This document shows positions 62,001 to 64,000 of a stretch of 64,000 nucleotides of DNA, piece after piece. Location: assembly GCA_029718625.1 (NCBI GenBank), contig CM056377.1:103614585-103678584 (forward strand), written 5' to 3'. Below the pieces are notes generated by a model that saw only the letters and a program-made list of their open reading frames with translations, made no database searches and was not told the DNA's origin. The position numbers and the translations under genes are program-made. The stretch is from Synaphobranchus kaupii (lineage: Eukaryota; Chordata; Actinopteri; Anguilliformes; Synaphobranchidae). How positions within the stretch are numbered: the first letter of the stretch is position 1; each line of letters begins with the position of its first letter.

Positions 62001-62880
62001 TATGCATGCAGCCTGATTACGGTGTCCAGGGAACGAGTGTGTTGGCTCTGTCAATCTTTGTGTTGGAAGGTAATGGTAGATGGCGAATATTTGTGTCTAC
62101 ATGTTATAACCATGAAATGTCACCTTTTTTTTTTTTTTTTTTTTATAAATCGTAGATGCCCAATAGGGCAAGCTAGGCGAGCAGTTGCCCAGTGGCACAA
62201 TGTACTCACCCCAGGGAGTCAGGCAGGCGTGAATGTCGAGGTCTGTGTAGTACCAGGAATGGTGATAGGGCCAGGGTGGATAGGGTGGATTTTATACTCA
62301 GGAATTGCAGTTACAAGGAGGAACATCGAATAGAAGAATTCAATGAATTCTTAAAAATGTATATAGAATTTCCCAGTTTGTTTCTGGCATAACGTCAGGA
62401 CAAGAAGTACTCACTGGGAATGTAAGAACATCAAGGTCAAACGCGTAGCGCAGTCATTTTTCCCCTGAAGAGACATGCATGATCTCATCTGCTTTCCTCA
62501 CATTAATTATACTAATTGAAATGATGGCCTTTACTGCACACTTATACTTACACACACTTATTGCATGACTTAATTTAAAGAGCCTAACATACCATTGAAC
62601 TCTCAGAACACACTAATGTGTCTAATATGTTACTGTTTAACATCTAATATTTTTACATGCTGCTTTTGCTGTCTGATGTGTGCGTTTTTTCATTCTTTCT
62701 CCTCTGTCGGTTAACAGACTATGGAGGTTGGTGACTTCACCTCTACGGTGGCCTGTTTCATGCGACTCACGTGGGCGGCTGCGGCAGGACGTTTGGACCT
62801 TGTGGGCAGCAGCCAGCCAATCAGAGAGAGCACCAACTCCCTCTTTCCCCTGGGCATCCGCAGCCGTGTCAGCAGCACAG
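15141..62880 (+). CDS. usp24: Ubiquitin-specific protease 24, N-terminal half (34 exons, continues past window)
   Basis: 34 exons with GT-AG introns join to about 1,352 residues matching vertebrate USP24. USP24 is a very large (about 2,600-residue) cysteine deubiquitinase; reported substrates in mammals include DDB2, p53 and MCL1. Seen here are an N-terminal UBA domain (about residues 3-44, [17 protein letters not shown]), a Gly/Pro-rich linker, a long alpha-helical scaffold, and a ubiquitin-like segment (about residues 912-1010) followed by a Ser-rich stretch. The Cys/His catalytic USP domain is not in the window. The start ATG has a strong ACCATGG context. The one break is an extra base in exon 13 that would place a stop at 44176-44178. 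A roughly 15-residue piece that I recall in the mammalian protein between exons 15 and 16 was not found. Each exon is listed separately. Confidence 0.95.
15490..15501. other. GCTAACGTTAGC palindrome, centre of a local motif cluster
   Basis: This is a perfect 12-bp palindrome. Close variants (AGCTAACGTTA, GCTAACGTT, TAGCTAGCGTTAG) recur many times between about 13.8 and 16.6 kb on both sides of the shared promoter. Confidence 0.7.
16645..16845. repeat. 201-bp near-perfect palindrome (foldback)
   Basis: The left arm, 16645-16744, and right arm, 16748-16845, are reverse complements over about 98 bases with only a few mismatches and one 2-base gap. The loop is just TGG. It lies in usp24 intron 1 and would fold into one long hairpin in the transcript. 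No clear target duplication was seen. Confidence 0.95.
17312..17389. repeat. (AT)n-(AC)n compound microsatellite
   Basis: About 15 AT dinucleotides run into about 23 AC dinucleotides in usp24 intron 1. Confidence 0.95.
17390..20640. other. usp24 intron 1, unassigned part
   Basis: No gene or clearly bounded element is visible. Open frames are short and without family signal. A poly-A run lies at about 20139-20153. Confidence 0.5.
20653..20869. mobile_element. Short inverted-repeat element (MITE)
   Basis: The ends AGGCTGGGCGATA and TATCGCCCAGCCCT are inverted, and a second inverted pair (CGATAATTATC-like) lies just inside. It has no coding capacity. Flanks do not give a convincing target duplication, so the superfamily is open; hAT is likely. 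Confidence 0.7.
20962..21472. mobile_element. hAT-like non-autonomous element (511 bp)
   Basis: Termini TAGGGGTGTAA and TTACACCCCTA are inverted. The flanks are a perfect 8-bp duplication, TTGATAGC, at 20954-20961 and 21473-21480, which is the hAT signature. The interior is rich in CGATTC/ATTGCGAT motifs and has no transposase. The ends match those of the element at 49868-54289. Confidence 0.88.
22549..23725. mobile_element. PIF/Harbinger-like non-autonomous element
   Basis: The ends are imperfect inverted repeats, GGGCCGGATTCAGAG and the complement of CTCTGAATTTGGCCC, flanked by TTA on both sides (22546-22548 and 23726-23728), the Harbinger target type. The 1,177-bp interior has only a 79-codon minus-strand frame (23362-23123) with no domain I recognise. 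Confidence 0.75.
23946..25538 (+). mobile_element. Full-length Tc1/mariner element
   Basis: Inverted repeats begin CAGTCAAGCCGGAAAGTCTG and are flanked by TA (23944-23945 and 25539-25540). The outer 45 or so bases match with one difference, and similarity resumes further in to about 150 bases. The left repeat lacks roughly 31 bases present in the right one. A TATATAA box lies at 24263-24269 ahead of the transposase. It is inserted in usp24 intron 1 in the same orientation as the gene. Confidence 0.95.
24313..25320 (+). pseudogene. Tc1 transposase, open for 335 codons but without ATG
   Basis: The frame is uninterrupted and full length for the family (about 340). It has an N-terminal helix-turn-helix pair (about residues 1-110, with [16 protein letters not shown] and a GRPAK motif between the two halves) and a complete DD34E catalytic triad: Asp148 in WSDET, Asp239 in QHDNDPKHT and Glu274 in LNPIEHLW, with the expected 34-residue spacing. 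The glycine-rich [15 protein letters not shown] loop is intact. The first codon is GTG where this family has ATG. An in-frame TAA at 24268 closes off upstream starts, and the next ATG is codon 140, past the DNA-binding domain. I therefore call it a very young but probably silent copy. Use of GTG as a weak start cannot be excluded. Confidence 0.85.
25541..28380. other. usp24 intron 1, unassigned part
   Basis: No gene is visible. A run of 11 G near 26411-26425 and a 16-base A run near 27405-27420 are low-complexity. Confidence 0.5.
28386..28584. repeat. Five identical 40-bp tandem repeats
   Basis: The unit starts CTGAAGGCCATGAATATGGC and ends CTTCTCTCGTTGT. Copies begin at 28386, 28426, 28466, 28506 and 28546 with no differences; the last is one base short. 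A partial inverted symmetry (GGCCATgaatATGGC) lies in each unit. Confidence 0.97.
28585..30582. other. usp24 intron 1, distal part
   Basis: AT-rich intron with no gene or bounded element that I can support. Confidence 0.5.
30583..30751 (+). CDS. usp24: usp24 exon 2
   Basis: Residues 96-152. [20 protein letters not shown] through EESLGKC and CLARLG; acceptor TCTCTGGCAG, donor GTGAGG, ends in phase 1. It follows the 15.2-kb first intron. Confidence 0.95.
31261..31534. mobile_element. hAT-like MITE (274 bp) in usp24 intron 2
   Basis: Imperfect inverted ends (GCGGTGCACAAC and the complement of GTTTTGCACCTCTGGC) are flanked by near-identical 8-mers, GTAGTGTA and GTAGTGTT. No coding capacity. Confidence 0.65.
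32967..33034 (+). CDS. usp24: usp24 exon 3
   Basis: Residues 152-174. [20 protein letters not shown] then KK; acceptor CTGCCCAG, donor GTAGGA. A 12-bp tandem repeat begins 16 bases after the exon. Confidence 0.94.
33050..33097. repeat. 12-bp tandem repeat, four copies
   Basis: GTGCGCGAGTGT is repeated four times without change just after the exon 3 donor. The open frame through it (RECV repeats) is intronic read-through. Confidence 0.95.
33357..33443. repeat. Polypyrimidine (CT/CCT) tract before usp24 exon 4
   Basis: About 85 bases are almost entirely C and T, made of CTCTCT and CCCT blocks, ending 8 bases before the exon. Confidence 0.95.
33452..33595 (+). CDS. usp24: usp24 exon 4
   Basis: Residues 175-222. 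[20 protein letters not shown] through [10 protein letters not shown]; phase 0 at both ends. It is preceded by an almost pure pyrimidine tract of about 85 bases. Confidence 0.95.
33780..33902 (+). CDS. usp24: usp24 exon 5
   Basis: Residues 223-263. [20 protein letters not shown] through SPSSSYQK; acceptor TGGGAAG is weak, donor GTATTC. Confidence 0.94.
34044..34352. mobile_element. Dispersed fish repeat fragment in usp24 intron 5
   Basis: The stretch starting CAAACCCCAATTCCCAAATA with AGTTGGGACAGG, and later GCAACACATTGCAAAAAAGT, resembles a repeat I know to be widespread in teleost introns and UTRs. I cannot name its class with confidence, and the right boundary is approximate. Confidence 0.5.
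35557..35592 (+). CDS. usp24: usp24 exon 6 (36-base microexon)
   Basis: Residues 264-275, [12 protein letters not shown]; acceptor TTTTTGCAG, donor GTAAGT. Confidence 0.93.
36353..36418 (+). CDS. usp24: usp24 exon 7
   Basis: Residues 276-297, [20 protein letters not shown] then IG; acceptor TTTTTTTCCAG, donor GTAAGT. Its surroundings (36.2-37.3 kb) are more GC-rich than the rest of the intron. Confidence 0.94.
38912..38977 (+). CDS. usp24: usp24 exon 8
   Basis: Residues 298-319, [20 protein letters not shown] then VQ; acceptor CTCTGCAG, donor GTGAGT. Confidence 0.95.
39096..39170 (+). CDS. usp24: usp24 exon 9
   Basis: Residues 320-344, [20 protein letters not shown] then DLKDK; acceptor GCCCGCAG, donor GTACTG. 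Confidence 0.95.
39284..39331. repeat. Poly-T / AATTTG tandem, three units
   Basis: Three T runs of about 10-13 bases are separated by AATTTG. Low-complexity intronic repeat in intron 9. Confidence 0.85.
39436..39594 (+). CDS. usp24: usp24 exon 10
   Basis: Residues 345-397. [20 protein letters not shown] through [11 protein letters not shown]; acceptor GTGCGCAG, donor GTCAGG. Confidence 0.95.
39662..39713. repeat. (GT)n microsatellite after usp24 exon 10
   Basis: About 26 uninterrupted GT units, 68 bases after the exon. Confidence 0.97.
39876..39990 (+). CDS. usp24: usp24 exon 11
   Basis: Residues 398-436. [20 protein letters not shown] through [10 protein letters not shown]; acceptor TATTGCAG, donor GTAATA, phase 1 end. 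Confidence 0.95.
40430..40533 (+). CDS. usp24: usp24 exon 12
   Basis: Residues 436-470. [20 protein letters not shown] through [10 protein letters not shown]; acceptor GTATTTTAG, donor GTCTGT. Confidence 0.95.
41785..41893 (+). CDS. usp24: usp24 exon 13, with a one-base insertion
   Basis: Residues 471-506. The first part reads [16 protein letters not shown] in frame. The second half, [18 protein letters not shown], is conserved but lies in the next frame. The exon is 109 bases where 108 would keep phase 0. The extra base is one G of GGG at 41832-41834. Splice sites (CCCAG, GTATGT) are normal. Taken literally the frame ends at 44176-44178 in exon 14. Confidence 0.92.
41957..42473. mobile_element. 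TTAA-flanked MITE (517 bp) in usp24 intron 13
   Basis: Inverted ends AGGTGCAcTAT and ATAATGCACCT lie directly inside TTAA on each side (41953-41956 and 42474-42477). TTAA targets are used by Kolobok and piggyBac elements; the AGGTGCA ends suit a Kolobok-type MITE. No transposase. Confidence 0.7.
42497..43362. mobile_element. piggyBac-like non-autonomous element (866 bp)
   Basis: CCCTAT and ATAGGG ends lie inside TTAA on both sides (42493-42496, 43363-43366), and a GACGCATGCG motif lies near the left end, reminiscent of piggyBac termini. The left 600 bases are clearly similar, in the same orientation, to 53100-53670 in intron 20. Confidence 0.65.
43372..43438 (+). mobile_element. Non-LTR retrotransposon 3' tail fragment
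   Basis: AAAAAGCGCCATACAGATAA then AATTGAATTGAAT resembles the conserved 3' tail of fish L2/Rex-type LINEs (AAGCGCTATATAAATAAA with a short repeat tail). Only the tail is present. Confidence 0.5.
43907..44106. mobile_element. Palindromic hAT-like MITE (200 bp)
   Basis: The two halves are inverted copies: GTGTCCAATCTTATC with AGCCCAGCACTAA on the left, and TTAGTGCTGGGCT-like then GGAACACCCCTG on the right. Flanking 8-mers GTATAGAG and TTATAGAA agree at six of eight places. Confidence 0.7.
44159..44254 (+). CDS. usp24: usp24 exon 14
   Basis: Residues 507-538. [20 protein letters not shown] through SEATTGK; acceptor TTCTGTAG, donor GTGGGT. A GT array begins at the donor. Confidence 0.95.
44255..44300. 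repeat. (GT)n array starting at the usp24 exon 14 donor
   Basis: The donor GTGGGTGTGTG merges into a GT array. Confidence 0.85.
44482..44540. repeat. (GT)n array ending at the usp24 exon 15 acceptor
   Basis: GT/GC-rich array that takes the place of the usual polypyrimidine tract; only TCACAG separates it from the exon. Confidence 0.85.
44547..44708 (+). CDS. usp24: usp24 exon 15
   Basis: Residues 539-592. [20 protein letters not shown] through [11 protein letters not shown]; the acceptor GTGGTCACAG follows a GT-rich tract rather than pyrimidines. Donor GTGAGC. Confidence 0.95.
45359..45385. repeat. C-rich homopolymer tract
   Basis: A run of about 14 C continues into CCT-rich sequence in usp24 intron 15. 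Confidence 0.9.
45660..45691. repeat. C homopolymer of more than 20 bases
   Basis: A run of 22 or so C, then TCCCCC. The complementary strand can form G-quadruplexes. The run length is prone to sequencing error. Confidence 0.9.
46659..46681. repeat. (AT)n microsatellite
   Basis: About 11 AT units in usp24 intron 15. Confidence 0.9.
46882..47096. repeat. Structured GT/GC microsatellite abutting usp24 exon 16
   Basis: About 215 bases of alternating purine-pyrimidine. Three copies of a block GCGCGTGCGCGTGTGCGTGT followed by GTTTGC (from about 46942, 47000 and 47048) are spaced by pure GT. It runs to the TAG acceptor. Confidence 0.95.
47099..47206 (+). CDS. usp24: usp24 exon 16
   Basis: Residues 593-628. 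[20 protein letters not shown] through KQTYQKQDK. The TAG acceptor sits at the very end of a 200-base GT/GC microsatellite. In-frame alternative AGs at 47106-47107 and 47109-47110 would drop 3 or 4 residues. Donor GTTAGT. Confidence 0.93.
47644..47793 (+). CDS. usp24: usp24 exon 17
   Basis: Residues 629-678. [20 protein letters not shown] through GRYSYQE. The CAGCAG acceptor is a NAGNAG pair; I chose the second because it matches the family sequence KQDK-SIIQD. Donor GTAGAG. Confidence 0.94.
48090..48221 (+). CDS. usp24: usp24 exon 18
   Basis: Residues 679-722. [20 protein letters not shown] through DVCELDRE; acceptor CCCTGCAG, donor GTAATG. Confidence 0.95.
48382..48493 (+). CDS. usp24: usp24 exon 19
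   Basis: Residues 723-760. [20 protein letters not shown] through EPYEITMN; acceptor CTTTGTAG, donor GTGAGG, phase 1 end. Confidence 0.95.
48716..48792 (+). CDS. usp24: usp24 exon 20
   Basis: Residues 760-785. [20 protein letters not shown] then QGTQL; acceptor TTCATTAG, donor GTACGT. The 6.3-kb intron 20 with nested transposons follows. Confidence 0.95.
50138..51070. repeat. Degenerate tandem repeats of roughly 230 bp
   Basis: The stretch GGTTTTCTTgCTGaaACC, GGCGTTTgcGC, CTACTCATTtgcGTGTtACA recurs from about 50138, 50706 and 50937. The stretch ATGCTACTCGCCTgTTCT through CTCGTAGAAGTATgGG recurs at about 50591 and 50817. The copies are diverged. Confidence 0.75.
51845..52070 (-). mobile_element. 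tRNA-derived SINE (V-SINE-like)
   Basis: The minus strand starts GGCGGCAGTGTAGTATAATG with GTTAAGG (A box) and has GGTTCGATTCC (B box), the pol III promoter of a tRNA-derived head. It ends TCTGGATAAGAGCAGCTGCT with AAATGCCTGTAATGTAATG, a tail common in fish SINEs. A weak TATAGC duplication may flank it. It is inserted in the 4.07-kb element. Confidence 0.8.
53100..53670. repeat. Second copy of the intron 13 piggyBac-like segment
   Basis: Direct-orientation similarity to about 42493-43110 is visible in blocks such as ACAGCTTTAAGAAAACCCC, CCACAGACTGTAAAATGCA, CACTTTCGGTTT, CCAAAATCTCTCGTA and CCCTGAAGAGTTTATCTTGT. The copies differ by many indels, so they are old relative to each other. Confidence 0.85.
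55069..55209 (+). CDS. usp24: usp24 exon 21
   Basis: Residues 786-832. [20 protein letters not shown] through [10 protein letters not shown]; acceptor TTGTGCAG, donor GTGAGG. Confidence 0.95.
55300..55353 (+). CDS. usp24: usp24 exon 22
   Basis: Residues 833-850, [18 protein letters not shown]; the preceding intron is only 90 bp. Acceptor CTGTGTAG, donor GTGAGT. Confidence 0.95.
55673..55788 (+). CDS. usp24: usp24 exon 23
   Basis: Residues 851-889. [20 protein letters not shown] through ATSVQSPS; acceptor GTCTGCAG, donor GTACAC, phase 2 end. Confidence 0.95.
55971..56037 (+). CDS. usp24: usp24 exon 24
   Basis: Residues 889-911. [20 protein letters not shown] then IE; acceptor TCCTTAG, donor GTAAAG. 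Confidence 0.95.
56732..56842 (+). CDS. usp24: usp24 exon 25 (ubiquitin-like segment, part 1)
   Basis: Residues 912-948. [20 protein letters not shown] through STKDTFTLE; acceptor GTCTTTTAG, donor GTACGT. The alternating hydrophobic strands fit the first hairpin of a ubiquitin-like fold. Confidence 0.95.
57206..57304 (+). CDS. usp24: usp24 exon 26 (ubiquitin-like segment, part 2)
   Basis: Residues 949-981. [20 protein letters not shown] through FANDSM; acceptor TTTTGCAG, donor GTAAAT. The T-I-G-S-I-R-W-K-I run resembles the central helix of ubiquitin-like folds. Confidence 0.95.
57605..57778 (+). CDS. usp24: usp24 exon 27 (ubiquitin-like end and Ser-rich tract)
   Basis: Residues 982-1039. 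[20 protein letters not shown] closes the ubiquitin-like segment. A Ser/Ala-rich low-complexity stretch and FNTTYALEQ follow. Acceptor TATCCAG, donor GTGCCC. Confidence 0.95.
57880..57965 (+). CDS. usp24: usp24 exon 28
   Basis: Residues 1040-1068. [20 protein letters not shown] then QLANLDEP; acceptor TTCCTCAG, donor GTGAGA, phase 2 end. Confidence 0.95.
58830..58938 (+). CDS. usp24: usp24 exon 29
   Basis: Residues 1068-1104. [20 protein letters not shown] through SSVWSHQ; acceptor CTCCTCAG, donor GTACCG. The last 15 or so residues are less like the mammalian protein than the rest, so the donor is the least certain part. Confidence 0.88.
59347..59505 (+). CDS. usp24: usp24 exon 30
   Basis: Residues 1105-1157. 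[20 protein letters not shown] through FRVLYNLE; acceptor TACTGTAG, donor GTACCC. A CA-rich degenerate array follows in the intron. Confidence 0.94.
59508..59712. repeat. Degenerate CA-rich array after usp24 exon 30
   Basis: CACACACA blocks are interrupted by CTC/ACG motifs over most of intron 30. Open frames through it are His/Thr-rich artefacts. Confidence 0.85.
59757..59854 (+). CDS. usp24: usp24 exon 31
   Basis: Residues 1158-1190. [20 protein letters not shown] through FLKAGGL; acceptor TTTTACAG, donor GTATGA, phase 2 end. Confidence 0.95.
60082..60177 (+). CDS. usp24: usp24 exon 32
   Basis: Residues 1190-1222. [20 protein letters not shown] through YSICLQLA; acceptor TCCCTCAG, donor GTACCG, phase 2 end. 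Confidence 0.95.
60394..60549. mobile_element. Short inverted-repeat element in usp24 intron 32 (possible MITE)
   Basis: ACAGCGGACCCTATTC with TTAGCTGGCTTACTG on the left is an imperfect inverted match to CAGTTAGCCAGCTATAAG with GGCCCTGCTGT on the right. 156 bp, no coding capacity, no clear target duplication. Confidence 0.5.
60961..61189 (+). CDS. usp24: usp24 exon 33
   Basis: Residues 1222-1298. [20 protein letters not shown] through [10 protein letters not shown]; the middle is Ser/Arg-rich ([13 protein letters not shown]), a probable phosphorylated loop. Acceptor CCCTGCAG, donor GTCAGT. Confidence 0.95.
62718..62880 (+). CDS. usp24: usp24 exon 34 (last in window)
   Basis: Residues 1299-1352 and one base. 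[20 protein letters not shown] through GIRSRVSST; acceptor GTTAACAG, donor GTGAGG, phase 1. The 40-bp minisatellite begins about 11 bases beyond the donor. Confidence 0.95.
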
Positions 62881-62890
62881 GTGAGGCGTG

Positions 62891-64000
62891 ACGCCGCGCT
62901 CTTCTACCTGCTGTTAGGCAGCACAGTCAGGCCTCACACTCTTCTACCTGCTGTTAGGCAGCACAGTCAGGCCTCGCGCTCTTCTACCTGCTGTTAGGCA
63001 GCACAGTCAGGCCTCACACTCTTCTACCTGCTGTTAGGCAGCACAGTCAGGCCTCACACTCTTCTACCTGCTGTTAGGCAGCACAGTCAGGCCTCGCGCT
63101 CTTCTACCTGCTGTTAGGCAGCACAGTCAGGCCTCACACTCTTCTACCTGCTGTTAGGCAGCACAGTCAGGCCTCGCGCTCTTCTACCTGCTGTTAGGCA
63201 GCACAGTCAGGCCTCACACTCTTCTACCTGCTGTTAGGCAGCACAGTCAGGCCTCGCGCTCTTCTACCTGCTGTTAGGCAGCACAGTCAGGCCTCGTGCT
63301 CTTCTACCTGCTGTTAGACAGCACAGTCAGGCCTCACGCTCTTCTACCTGGTGTTAGGCAGCACAGTCAGGCCTCACGCTCTTCTACCTGCTGTTAGGCA
63401 GCACAGTCAGGCCTCGCGCTCTTCTACCTGCTGTTAGGCAGCACAGTCAGGCCTCACACTCTTCTACCTGCTGTTAGGCAGCACAGTCAGGCCTCACACT
63501 CTTCTACCTGCTGTTAGGCAGCACAGTCAGGCCTCGCGCTCTTCTACCTGCTGTTAGGCAGCACAGTCAGGCCTCACACTCTTCTACCTGCTGTTAGGCA
63601 GCACAGTCAGGCCTCACACTCTTCTACCTGCTGTTAGGCAGCACAGTCAGGCCTCGCGCTCTTCTACCTGCTGTTAGGCAGCACAGTCAGGCCTCACACT
63701 CTTCTACCTGCTGTTAGGCAGCACAGTCAGGCCTCGCGCTCTTCTACCTGCTGTTAGGCAGCACAGTCAGGCCTCACACTCTTCTACCTGCTGTTAGGCA
63801 GCACAGTCAGGCCTCGCGCTCTTCTACCTGCTGTTAGGCAGCACAGTCAGGCCTCGTGCTCTTCTACCTGCTGTTAGACAGCACAGTCAGGCCTCACGCT
63901 CTTCTACCTGGTGTTAGGCAGCACAGTCAGGCCTCACGCTCTTCTACCTGCTGTTAGGCAGCACAGTCAGGCCTCGCGCTCTTCTACCTGCTGTTAGGCA
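62891..64000. repeat. 40-bp minisatellite with a 560-bp higher-order period
   Basis: About 27.5 units of 40 bp (CTTCTACCTGCTGTTAGGCA, then GCACAGTCAGGCCTCrcrct) fill usp24 intron 34 to the window end. Units differ at a few positions: the last five bases (ACACT, GCGCT, GTGCT or ACGCT), one GTTAGACA and one GGTGTT variant. The order of variants in units 1-13 repeats exactly in units 15-27. The array continues beyond the window. Confidence 0.97.

Noticed and set aside
62893..64000. Regular 40-bp repeats that look like a CRISPR array at first glance
   Set aside because: There are no spacers; units are head-to-tail with only point variants, in an intron of a vertebrate gene.

Overview
This is a vertebrate nuclear window, almost certainly from a ray-finned (teleost) fish. 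It has long introns with GT-AG splice sites, many GT/CA microsatellites, and the usual fish mix of small DNA transposons (Tc1/mariner, hAT-like, Harbinger-like, TTAA-type) plus a tRNA-derived SINE. I cannot name the species. There is no bacterial, CRISPR or operon-like content.

Layout: positions 1-11.2 kb are intergenic as far as I can see, with one internally deleted Tc1 element at 6235-6767. The minus strand then carries a complete five-exon bloc1s2 gene (coding 14240 down to 11218, 153 residues), a subunit of the BLOC-1 and BORC lysosome-related complexes. Only 900 bp separates its start codon from that of usp24 on the plus strand (15141). The spacer looks like a CpG-containing bidirectional promoter, with a ZNF143-like site, a YY1-like site and a short upstream ORF on each side.

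From 15141 to 62880 I could assemble 34 coding exons of usp24. They give about 1,352 residues, roughly the N-terminal half of this giant deubiquitinase: the UBA domain, the long helical scaffold and the ubiquitin-like segment. The USP catalytic domain lies beyond the window. Exon phases are consistent throughout except in exon 13, where one extra G (in the GGG at 41832-41834) shifts the frame of an otherwise conserved exon. This is either an assembly error or a disabling allele.

The introns hold most of the unusual material. Intron 1 (15.2 kb) has a near-perfect 201-bp hairpin, a Tc1 element whose transposase is open over 335 codons but has GTG where ATG should be, a Harbinger-like element, an hAT-like element with a perfect 8-bp target duplication, and five identical 40-bp repeats. 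Intron 13 is a run of four or five transposon insertions. Intron 20 is expanded by a nest: an hAT-like element holds a 4.07-kb element, which in turn contains a SINE and a second copy of a repeat also found in intron 13. The window ends in a 40-bp minisatellite with an exact 560-bp (14-unit) higher-order period. I found no new gene system; the notable items are structural.
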